From JBGLNL01 sp046484125 (lineage in GTDB: Bacteria; Chloroflexota; Dehalococcoidia; SZUA-161; SpSt-899), in assembly GCA_046484125.1 (NCBI GenBank), contig JAWOBX010000095.1:1-61015 (forward strand): a DNA stretch of 61,015 nt, written 5' to 3'. Made by a program: the position numbers and the translations under genes. The notes under the pieces were generated by a model, which made no database searches, had not been told where the DNA came from, and saw nothing but the letters and a program-made list of their open reading frames with translations. Positions within the stretch are counted from its first letter, which is position 1; each line of letters opens with the position of its first letter. Shown here piece by piece: positions 35,310-42,884 of this stretch.

Positions 35310-37238
35310 ATGAATAAAGATTGTTACAGCGGCAAGATACTGAGGATAGACTTATCCTCGGGTAAAGGGCTGGAACTGCCAACCAGCGATTATGCGCCTC
35401 GTTTCCTCGGCGGCAGGGGTATCGCGGCCGCGCTCTGCTGGGAAGAGGCCGCCCCGAAGCTCGATGCGTTCGATCCGGCGAATCCCCTGATATTCGCCAC
35501 CGGTCCGCTTGCCGGCATACCCGTCATTGGAGGCTCCAGATGGATCGTATACGGCAAATCTCCAGCCACCGACCCACCCCACTTCTGCTCCTCCAACCTT
35601 GGTGGTGACTGGGGACTCAAACTCAAGGGATGCGGCTATGACGCCCTGATGATAACAGGCCGAGCGGATAAGCCCGTTTACCTTCTGCTCAGTAATAGCG
35701 GGTGGGAACTACGCGAAGCGGCGGAACTCTGGGGAAAAGGTGCCATAGAAACGCGAGAGGAATTGAAACGCAGACTTGGCAAAGCGGCCGGCGTAGCGGC
35801 CATAGGTCCCGCGGGCGAGAACCTTGCTGCGATGGCCACCATCATGGCTGACGGTGATGCCTCCGGTTCCGGCGGACTTGGCGCTTCGATGGGGTCAAAA
35901 AATCTAAAGGCTGTCGCGGTAGCCGCCAGGCCGGTGCGAACCCGCGCGGCACAACCGGAAAGACTGAAAGATCTCATATCACACTTCCGCTCATTTGAAA
36001 AGGAGCCGGTAACAAAGGCGAGCGGGATGCCGCTTAGAATCACCGGAAGGGGAACACGGAAAGCTCCCTGCCATGGCTGCGCAGGCACTTGCCTCAGACG
36101 AACGTACAGGGCGGAAGATGGAACAACCGGGAAGTTCATGTGCCAGTCGGCCACGTTCTACCAGCCGATGGCGGAGGCTTACTACGGTCCGGGGTACGAA
36201 ATCCCCTTTCAAGCCACCAGGCTCTGCGATGATTATGGAGTCGACACCATGGCCATCACCGTGATCATAGCCTGGCTGTGGAAATGCTCCAGGGCGGATA
36301 TTCTGAGCGAGCAATCCACGGGAATGCCCATATCCAGACTGGGCAGCCTTGAATTTATCGAAACGCTCATCAGAAAGATATCCCTGCGGGAAGGGTTCGG
36401 CGGCCTTCTGGCCGGTGGCATCGAACGGGCTGCGGCCTCCATGGGCCGGCAATCAATGGAGCTGCTGACCTCTCAGATGTCAAAGGCGGGTCAGCCCAAC
36501 GTCTACGATGCCAGACTCTACATCAACAGCGCGCTGCTTCACGCAACCGAGCCTAAACCTCCCATCCCCCAGCTCCAGGAGGTCACCCGGATAATCTTCA
36601 AATGGCTTGAGTGGTACCGGGGAGAGGCCGGCAGTTACCTTTCGAACGCGGTGGCGCGCGATATCGCGTCGAGGTTCTGGGGAGGGGAGGCGGCGGCTGA
36701 TTTCACCAGTTCTCAAGGTAAAGCGAAGGCGGCAAAACTGATACAGGACCGGCAGTACGCCAAGGAGTGCCTTATACTGTGCAGCTTCCTCTGGCCGGTC
36801 ATGGATTCAGCGAAAACAGATGACAACGTCGGCGATCCGGCACTGGAGGCCGGACTTCTCTCAGCGGTAACCGGTGGCTTGATTTCAGAAGAGGAGCTCA
36901 ACCTTACTGGCGAGAGGATATTTAACCTGCAGCGTGCCATATACCTGCGCGACGGACATCAAGGAGCAGCGGATGACCGGTTGCCGGAAAGCTGGTATAC
37001 TGTCCCCACCCGATGGGATATGGCAAACCCGGAGATGATGGTGCCCGGTAAGGGAGACCGGATGGTATCCCGGAAAGGAGAGGTCGTTGATGGTGAGGTC
37101 TTCGAGAATATGAAAACGGAGTATTACCGTTTGCGGAAATGGGAGGAGTCAACGGGTTTGCCAACCAGGTCCGTAATGGAAGACCTCGATCTGGCTGATG
37201 TGGCCCGCTGGGTTGAAACGATTTCCCGCCAACGTTGA
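35310..37238 (+). CDS. Aldehyde ferredoxin oxidoreductase family tungsten enzyme (2)
   Basis: 642 residues. N-terminal AOR domain with SGKILRIDLSSG and FLGGRGIAAAL; cluster ligands Cys254, Cys257 and Cys261 (CHGCAGTC) and Cys491 near the C terminus (ECLILC). Diverged from the AOR at 14006, with different surroundings: a molybdopterin enzyme upstream and an HdrB-like protein downstream. The ribosome-binding site is weak (GCGACCGG), suggesting coupling to the upstream gene. Confidence 0.88.
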   Translation: MNKDCYSGKILRIDLSSGKGLELPTSDYAPRFLGGRGIAAALCWEEAAPKLDAFDPANPLIFATGPLAGIPVIGGSRWIVYGKSPATDPPHFCSSNLGGDWGLKLKGCGYDALMITGRADKPVYLLLSNSGWELREAAELWGKGAIETREELKRRLGKAAGVAAIGPAGENLAAMATIMADGDASGSGGLGASMGSKNLKAVAVAARPVRTRAAQPERLKDLISHFRSFEKEPVTKASGMPLRITGRGTRKAPCHGCAGTCLRRTYRAEDGTTGKFMCQSATFYQPMAEAYYGPGYEIPFQATRLCDDYGVDTMAITVIIAWLWKCSRADILSEQSTGMPISRLGSLEFIETLIRKISLREGFGGLLAGGIERAAASMGRQSMELLTSQMSKAGQPNVYDARLYINSALLHATEPKPPIPQLQEVTRIIFKWLEWYRGEAGSYLSNAVARDIASRFWGGEAAADFTSSQGKAKAAKLIQDRQYAKECLILCSFLWPVMDSAKTDDNVGDPALEAGLLSAVTGGLISEEELNLTGERIFNLQRAIYLRDGHQGAADDRLPESWYTVPTRWDMANPEMMVPGKGDRMVSRKGEVVDGEVFENMKTEYYRLRKWEESTGLPTRSVMEDLDLADVARWVETISRQR

Positions 37239-37279
37239 ACATCATTTCCCGATATCTGGACGAAAAGGAGTTAACAGAC

Positions 37280-38098
37280 ATGCTCAATGAAACTATGATC
37301 AATAATATCCGTGAGGCCGGGATCGCCCAGGGCACACAACAGGTGGAGGACCGAATGAGGCTCCTTGAACATGAATTCGGCTTTCGGATGGCCGACAAAG
37401 CCCAATACGTTGTCCTGGCAAGCTGTTTCAATCCATATCTCGAGCCGGATGACATGAAGGCTTTTAGAAAGCTGCTGGATTATTACAGTATCGACTACAC
37501 GATTATTCCACGTGAGTACTGCTGTGGCGATCCCCTGTACCTCAAGGCGATCAAGGATAACGACCAGCAAGACCTCAAGCAGGCGGATGAACTGGCCGCA
37601 GAGTTCCTAAATCAGAATCTAAAGCAGATCAGGCAGGTCGGAGCGAGCAGTGTCATTATATACTGTGCCGGCTGCGACATGATCTGGGAGCGGCTGGGCG
37701 GCCTATATTCGGAGGAAATTCTGTGGCACCCAACGCTGATAAATCGCCTCTTTCAAGGCGGCAAGCTCGAGCTTCAGGCAGATTATTATGCCGGCTGCCA
37801 TAAGAACCGCCTTACCCTCAACAATACTCTCCCGGACCTGGATTCAGCCCTGTCCTCCCTTTCCCGGATCGAGGGGCTCGAGTTAAACCACCTCGATTCC
37901 AGCCTTTGCTGCACAAAGCCGGATCAGGTGGAAATCCTGTATTCCAGCCTCAAGCACAAAACCTTGATATCGCCATGTCCCGGATGCACACTCTTTTTGA
38001 GGCAGGCTCTTAAAGATAGAGGGGACTATCAGATTTTCATGCCCTCCACCATCATATGGGCCGCCATTAACGGAAGCAGACCCGGAGAGAATTTGTAA
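37280..38098 (+). CDS. HdrB-like CCG-domain protein
   Basis: 272 residues with two CCG units: ASCFNP, YCCGDP, CAGCDMIW, then AGCHKN, LCCTKP, CPGCTLF. This is the arrangement that holds noncubane [4Fe-4S] clusters in heterodisulfide reductase HdrB. The second unit has lost the Gly after CC. Start ATG 37280 is preceded by AAGGAG; a TTG at 37235 overlapping the AOR stop lacks a site. Probably carries electrons for the adjacent AOR; no HdrA or HdrC is encoded nearby. Confidence 0.85.
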   Translation: MLNETMINNIREAGIAQGTQQVEDRMRLLEHEFGFRMADKAQYVVLASCFNPYLEPDDMKAFRKLLDYYSIDYTIIPREYCCGDPLYLKAIKDNDQQDLKQADELAAEFLNQNLKQIRQVGASSVIIYCAGCDMIWERLGGLYSEEILWHPTLINRLFQGGKLELQADYYAGCHKNRLTLNNTLPDLDSALSSLSRIEGLELNHLDSSLCCTKPDQVEILYSSLKHKTLISPCPGCTLFLRQALKDRGDYQIFMPSTIIWAAINGSRPGENL

Positions 38099-38120
38099 CA
38101 AGGAGAGAAATCGCACTTAG

Positions 38121-38546
38121 ATGAGAAAGCTGCCTGATTCAGTCAAACACTCGCCCTTCGCCGGGGTTTTAGGACTTAAATTCGCCAGAATCGAGGATGG
38201 ATACACCCAGGCAAAAGCCCTGATCACCGACAGATTGCGTAACAACTACGGTACCGTTCATGGTGGTGCTATCTACACGATGGCGGACGTCTGTATGGGA
38301 GCGGCCGTGTTTTTCAGCCTGGATGAAGATGAGATGTGCGTAACGGCCGAGATGAAGATAAGTTATCTCAAACCGGCACATTCGGGAGAATTGCAGTGCG
38401 AGGCGAGGTTGGATCAAAGAACCGGTAACGTGGCAACAGCCGAGTCGGAGATAATCAATAATGAAAACCTGATCGCCAGGGCGATTGGCACTTTCTACAT
38501 TCAGCAAATGCCCGTACAATCCGCTCAAACAAAGGAGGAATCGTGA
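38121..38546 (+). CDS. PaaI-like hotdog-fold thioesterase
   Basis: 141 residues with the PaaI signature N-x-GTVHGG-x-I-x-T-x-AD near residues 43-56. Members hydrolyse acyl-CoA or phenylacetyl-CoA-type thioesters, often removing dead-end CoA esters. It supports CoA-ester chemistry in this operon. Stop overlaps the next start (GTGA). Confidence 0.88.
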   Translation: MRKLPDSVKHSPFAGVLGLKFARIEDGYTQAKALITDRLRNNYGTVHGGAIYTMADVCMGAAVFFSLDEDEMCVTAEMKISYLKPAHSGELQCEARLDQRTGNVATAESEIINNENLIARAIGTFYIQQMPVQSAQTKEES

Positions 38547-38986
38547 AACCGAAAGGAGTAAACAGGGTTACCATAGCGGTGAACGATCTGGAAAAAGGTA
38601 TGGACGTATTTTCCAGGCTGCTGGGAGCCACTTTCAACCCGGCCAATGAGGAGGATGCCGCGGCATTCGGGATAAGGGTGGCCATGAGCTGGGATGCGGG
38701 GATAGAGCTGGTCGCGCCGATACCGGGCAAAGAAAGCTTCGTCAGGAATCATCTTGAGGAACGGGGCGAGGGGTTGATGGGGGTGGTGTTTTTGGTTGAC
38801 GATGTGGAGGAGGCACGTAGCGAGGCCGAAAAACTCGGCGCCCAGATATGGCACAGTCTGGATTACACTCAGGAGCAAATCGATCAGCACCTTCAGGGGA
38901 GGTTCATAAAATATAAGGAGTACATGTTCAGCCCGGAAGGAACATGCGGCGTCGGGCCAGTGATAGGTGAGATCGAACCGAAGTGA
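38543..38986 (+). CDS. VOC-superfamily protein (2)
   Basis: 147 residues, GTG start overlapping the thioesterase stop, with AAAGGAGG upstream. The beta-alpha-beta-beta-beta pattern is clear (VNRVTIAVNDLEKGMDVFSRLLGATF), but the metal ligands of the epimerase-like copy are not preserved: Asn in place of His in the first strand and no paired His later. Possibly a non-metal or binding member. Function unknown. Confidence 0.7.
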   Translation: MKPKGVNRVTIAVNDLEKGMDVFSRLLGATFNPANEEDAAAFGIRVAMSWDAGIELVAPIPGKESFVRNHLEERGEGLMGVVFLVDDVEEARSEAEKLGAQIWHSLDYTQEQIDQHLQGRFIKYKEYMFSPEGTCGVGPVIGEIEPK

Positions 38987-39037
38987 TACCAGTAAAGTAT
39001 TTATCCATTCAGCCAAAATCAAAATCCGGAGGTAATC

Positions 39038-39373
39038 ATGATCAAGACCATTGCCCTGCTCAAGCGAAAACCAGGGATATCTCGAGAGGAATTCGCCAGA
39101 CATTATGAAGAAGTCCACGCGCCTATGGCGATCAAGTTGTTGACGGTATTCAGGAAATATGTACGAAATCATGTGGTGGAGGTACCCGGGGTGGAAGGGC
39201 CCGATTTCGACTGTGTCAGCGAGTTCTGGTTCGATAGCGTCGAGGATGCGATGGAAGTGCAGGAAATTCTCCAATCCGACGCGGCCAGGGAATTACGCGA
39301 AGATGAGGCCTCATTTATCGACAGCAGCAAGACCGTTTCATTTATGGTGGATGAGCGGATTTCCGAGATTTGA
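39038..39373 (+). CDS. EthD-domain protein (1)
   Basis: 111-residue dimeric alpha-beta barrel protein: N-terminal strand IALLKRKPGIS, EEFARHYEEVHAP with the family's HxxxHAP pattern, and a WFDSVEDA segment. EthD-like proteins accompany catabolic clusters, but the biochemical role is usually undefined. GGAGG before the ATG. Tandem with a paralogue. Confidence 0.82.
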   Translation: MIKTIALLKRKPGISREEFARHYEEVHAPMAIKLLTVFRKYVRNHVVEVPGVEGPDFDCVSEFWFDSVEDAMEVQEILQSDAARELREDEASFIDSSKTVSFMVDERISEI

Positions 39374-39387
39374 GCGGGAGCCGGTCA

Positions 39388-39732
39388 ATGATAAAAGCTG
39401 TCGCGCTACTCAAGCGAAAACCAGGCCTCTCTATGGAGGAATTCATGCGCCACTATGAAGAGACCCATGCCCCGCTGATAATTTCGAAGTCAGTTGGCCT
39501 CGAAAAATACGCAAGGAACTACGTCATCCATAATGCCTCTAACCCGGAACCCGACTTCGATTGCCTGACAGAGCTGTGGTATTCCGATCACGATTCCTAT
39601 AAATCAAGCATGGCCATAAGGCTCGGCGAAGAGGGAAGAGTCATTGAGAAGGACGAGGAAAGCTTTCTGGATACGAGGGTTATCCGTTTCTTCCTTGTCA
39701 ACGAACACTCCGCCCGGACCGCTGGTGAGTGA
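39388..39732 (+). CDS. EthD-domain protein (2)
   Basis: 114 residues, paralogue of the previous gene (ALLKRKPGLS, HYEETHAP, LTELWYS). ATG 39388 follows GGGAG. The tandem pair may form a heterodimer or act on successive intermediates, which is inference. Confidence 0.8.
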   Translation: MIKAVALLKRKPGLSMEEFMRHYEETHAPLIISKSVGLEKYARNYVIHNASNPEPDFDCLTELWYSDHDSYKSSMAIRLGEEGRVIEKDEESFLDTRVIRFFLVNEHSARTAGE

Positions 39733-39741
39733 GGTTTGGTT

Positions 39742-40506
39742 ATGGATATGGCCGAAATCAATCTTGGGGGGAAAGTCGCCATAATTACCGGCAGCAGTCA
39801 GGGAATCGGTAACACGCTTGCCAGGGGTTTTGCCCGAGCCGGGGCATTCGTTTTCATGGTGGCACGGAATGGCAGCCGGCTTGAGTCGGAAGTTCGCGCC
39901 ATTGAGTCGGATGGGGGGAAGGCACTGGCCCTGCCTGCTGATGTAACCCGCGCGGAGGAAGTTGAAAAAATGGCCAGTCAGGCCCTGGCGAATTCTGGAA
40001 GGATCGACATACTGGTCAATTGCGCCGGAGGTAGCGGAGAGTTCAGGTTCAGACCTCTGTTGGATCTGGAGGAAAACGCCTGGGATCAAGTCATCGAACT
40101 CAACTTGAAGAGTGTCTACCTGTGCTGTCGAGCAGTCGGCCAACACATGGCCGAGAAAATGGGGGGCGCTATCATTAATTTCAGCTCGGGGGCCTCTATC
40201 CAGCCGGTTCCGGGAATGACACACTATTGTTCGGCGAAAGCGGCGGTGAATCAGTTCACCAGGGTTCTGGCCGTTGAATGGGGTAAGTATAATATACGCG
40301 TAAACGCTATCTCTCCCGGCTTGACGGATACTGAGGGTGAACGACGATGGATGCCACCGGAGATGATGGAGAAATACTCAAAGGCAGTTCCCCTTGGACG
40401 CATCGGGAAGCCGGAGGACATTCTGGGCACCGCCTTATTTCTGGCATCCGATATGTCTTCATATCTCAGTGGAGCGATTATCTCGGTAAGTGGGGGACCT
40501 CAGTAG
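39742..40506 (+). CDS. Short-chain dehydrogenase/reductase (3)
   Basis: 254 residues. TGSSQGIG, ARNGS (Arg after the second strand favours NADP), CAGG in place of NNAG, catalytic Ser in NFSSG and HYCSAK with Tyr and Lys. ATG 39742 is 7 nt after GAGG; an in-frame ATG two codons later is possible. Complete catalytic residues. Partner gene at 40620 is similar but not complete. Confidence 0.88.
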   Translation: MDMAEINLGGKVAIITGSSQGIGNTLARGFARAGAFVFMVARNGSRLESEVRAIESDGGKALALPADVTRAEEVEKMASQALANSGRIDILVNCAGGSGEFRFRPLLDLEENAWDQVIELNLKSVYLCCRAVGQHMAEKMGGAIINFSSGASIQPVPGMTHYCSAKAAVNQFTRVLAVEWGKYNIRVNAISPGLTDTEGERRWMPPEMMEKYSKAVPLGRIGKPEDILGTALFLASDMSSYLSGAIISVSGGPQ

Positions 40507-40619
40507 TGGGGAGTTCGCTTTTACCCTGATTGAAAAACCTCTGAAAATGTGATGACTTGATGGTCCGGGAGTATAATGGGGGTTGAACAGAATTTACCTG
40601 ATCAGAAGGAGGTATGCAA

Positions 40620-41384
40620 ATGGCACTACCCGATTTCTCTATCAATGGAAAGGTAACCATAGTCACCGGAGCCAGCCGGGGCATCGGTAACGCGCTGGCA
40701 AAGGGTTTTGCTGAAGCTGGAGCCAAGGTGGTGCTGGCAGCACGGACAGTTACCGATCTCCAGTCAACGGCGGATGAGATCAATTCCAAAGGCGGCACCG
40801 CGATAGTTATCCCCACCGATGTAACCCGGCGGCAGCAGCTCGAAGATATGGTTAACGGAGCTGTGGATGAATTCGGGCGGATCGATGTGCTGCTTAACGT
40901 CGCGGGCGGAGCGGGCGAGACCTATGTGCTGCCGCCGCTGGACATGCCTGAGGAATTCTACCATGAACTCGAAGGGCGGAACTATAGAGGCGTTTTCTTC
41001 TGCAATCAGGCTGTTGCCCGCGTCATGACCAAACAGCGATACGGCAGCATAATCAACATAAGCTCGCTCTCGGCAACGAAGCCGGTGGCATTCGAGGCAG
41101 TGGTAGGTGGATTCAAAGCTGCCGTCAATCAAATGACGAGGGCGCTGGCCATAGCCTGGGGACCGGATAACGTCAGAGTCAATGCCATCGCACCGGGATT
41201 GACCCTGACAGAACGCGTCAGTAAAAAGCTGGGACCGGAATTCATCGAAAGCTTCTCTCAGAGTATACCACTCAAAAGGCCTGCTCTACCCGAAGACCAC
41301 CTCGGACCCGCTATATTCCTGGCGTCAGATGCCTCAGCCTATATCACAGGTATGGTTATACCTGCTGACGGAGGTCCACAATAG
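40620..41384 (+). CDS. Short-chain dehydrogenase/reductase-like protein lacking the catalytic Tyr (4)
   Basis: 254 residues. TGASRGIG and AARTV cofactor loops, VAGG, Ser in NISSLS, but the YxxxK motif reads VGGFK: Lys is present and Tyr is Val. The rest of the fold, including IAPGLTLTE and the C-terminal ITGMVIPADGG, is intact, so this is not a decayed gene. It may be a non-reductive SDR, such as a lyase or hydratase-like member, or a partner of SDR 3. Start ATG 40620 is 7 nt after AAGGAGG; the ATG at 40614 is too close to the site. Confidence 0.85.
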   Translation: MALPDFSINGKVTIVTGASRGIGNALAKGFAEAGAKVVLAARTVTDLQSTADEINSKGGTAIVIPTDVTRRQQLEDMVNGAVDEFGRIDVLLNVAGGAGETYVLPPLDMPEEFYHELEGRNYRGVFFCNQAVARVMTKQRYGSIINISSLSATKPVAFEAVVGGFKAAVNQMTRALAIAWGPDNVRVNAIAPGLTLTERVSKKLGPEFIESFSQSIPLKRPALPEDHLGPAIFLASDASAYITGMVIPADGGPQ

Positions 41385-41410
41385 CGGTTTACCTCTCGAA
41401 CCAACAATCA

Positions 41411-41500
41411 GTGAACCTTCGAGCAACAGATGACTTCGGGGGCTGAGTCCCCCTCCGGCCTATAAATTTCCGGGGTGGGGATAACGTGGTTTGATCAATT
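41411..41500 (+). repeat. Dispersed repeat R1, copy C (diverged)
   Basis: Retains AGATGACTTCGGGGG, a TATAAATTTCC segment and TTTGATCA at the right end. It separates the end of the catabolic island from the minus-strand housekeeping genes. Its terminal TTGATCA supplies the stop codon of aroQ. Confidence 0.6.
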
Positions 41501-41935
41501 CGTATCACCCGCCAGGAAATCCAGTGCCTGTAGATATCCTTGCCATCCATGACCGCTTATCTGCTTTCTGGCAATCGGCTCTATAACCGACTTCCTCCTG
41601 AATTCCTCACGTGAATGAATATCGGAGATATGCACTTCCACTACCGGCAGATTAGCGTCTATGAGAGCATCAGCCAGCGCGTAACTATAGTGGGTCAGTG
41701 CGCCAGCATTGATGATTATGGCATCGGCTGAACCTGATTGCTCCTGAATGAAATCGATCAGCGAGCCTTCGTGATTGGACTGGTATGTCGTTATCTCGAT
41801 TCCCAGAGCCCCGCCCCGTTCCAGAATAGAGGCGTTGATCTCAGCAAGCGTCTTACTGCCATAAAGCGACCGATCGCGCTTACCAAGCATGTTGAGGTTG
41901 GGCCCGTTAATTACAAGAATTCTCATAGTTTTCAC
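41495..41935 (-). CDS. aroQ: 3-dehydroquinate dehydratase, type II
   Basis: 146 residues, the usual length of the dodecameric type II enzyme. The lid segment NMLGKRDRSLYG supplies the catalytic Arg and Tyr, INAGALTHYSYAL the substrate-binding Asn, and VHISDIHSREEFR the catalytic His and following Arg. Converts 3-dehydroquinate to 3-dehydroshikimate in the shikimate pathway. Its start overlaps the recombinase stop (ATGA), so it is the last gene of the dprA-topA-xer operon. Confidence 0.97.
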   Translation of the reverse strand: MKTMRILVINGPNLNMLGKRDRSLYGSKTLAEINASILERGGALGIEITTYQSNHEGSLIDFIQEQSGSADAIIINAGALTHYSYALADALIDANLPVVEVHISDIHSREEFRRKSVIEPIARKQISGHGWQGYLQALDFLAGDTN

Positions 41936-42870
41936 TCAGGGAACCTCTGAACATCGGAGGATCTAACGGTATGCTGGCTTTCACTGCCCCTTGGATGGGC
42001 TTCAAGATAGCGCCTGCGCATCTGACTGCGTGTCACGTGAGTGTATATCTGAGTGCTCGATAGATTGGTATGGCCCAGCAGTTCCTGTACGACCCTGAGG
42101 TCCGCACCGCCATCGAGCATGTGGGTGGCGAAGGTATGGCGCACTTTATGAGGATGCACTTTTCCACTGATGCCGGCCTGTTTGGCATACTTCTTGATCA
42201 GGTATTGAATTCTCCTCTCCGCTATTCTCCTGCCATACCGATTCAAAAACAACGCTCTGTCATCCTCGGTACCAACCAGTTTCGGCCGACCGTATTCGAG
42301 ATATTGCCTTATAGCTTCGATGGCGGGTTGTCCCATCAATACCATGCGTTCCTTTGAGCCCTTCCCAAGTATGGTTAATTGACCGGTCTCAAGTTCTACA
42401 TCCCCTATATCGAGTGAAGTTATCTCGCTGACGCGCAATCCGGCAGCATAAAGCAATTCCATAACGGCTCGATCCCTGATCCCCTGCGGACTGGAGCTAT
42501 CCGCCGCATTCAAGAGCGCGAGTACCTCTTCTGAGGTCAGAAACGAGGGAAGCCTTTTCTCCATTTTCGGTGCGGAAACCCTGTTGAGCGGCTCGTTATC
42601 GATAAAGCCCTCCCGGTTCAGATAGCGGAAAAATGAGCGTAAAGCGCTCATCTTTCTGGAAATACTGGTACGCACCATCCCGGAATCAAGAAGCTGGCCG
42701 AGGTAGTTCCTGACCACAGCGTGATCGACATTCTGGAGCGATTTGATCTCCTCCAGTTTGAGGAAATTGAGGAAATGCGAAATATCGGTTACGTAATTCC
42801 TGACCGTAAACGGCGAGAGATCCCGCTCTACCTCAAGGTAGCGAACATATTTGCCGAGAAGCTCCTCCAT
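41932..42870 (-). CDS. Xer-family tyrosine recombinase
   Basis: 312 residues: SAM-like N-terminal domain (LSPFTVRNYVTDI) and catalytic domain with Arg in AAGLRVSE, HKVRHTFATH, LGHTNLSSTQIYTHV with the nucleophilic Tyr. Length and context, downstream of topA and dprA, fit the chromosome-dimer resolvase XerC/XerD rather than a phage integrase. Which of the two cannot be decided. Starts 14 nt after topA. Confidence 0.93.
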   Translation of the reverse strand: MEELLGKYVRYLEVERDLSPFTVRNYVTDISHFLNFLKLEEIKSLQNVDHAVVRNYLGQLLDSGMVRTSISRKMSALRSFFRYLNREGFIDNEPLNRVSAPKMEKRLPSFLTSEEVLALLNAADSSSPQGIRDRAVMELLYAAGLRVSEITSLDIGDVELETGQLTILGKGSKERMVLMGQPAIEAIRQYLEYGRPKLVGTEDDRALFLNRYGRRIAERRIQYLIKKYAKQAGISGKVHPHKVRHTFATHMLDGGADLRVVQELLGHTNLSSTQIYTHVTRSQMRRRYLEAHPRGSESQHTVRSSDVQRFPE

Positions 42871-42884
42871 GTACCGACCCTTAA

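Noticed and set aside
41932..42870. Tyrosine recombinase as the integrase of the catabolic island.
   Set aside because: It is translationally linked to aroQ and follows dprA-topA, with Xer-like length and motifs; housekeeping role preferred.
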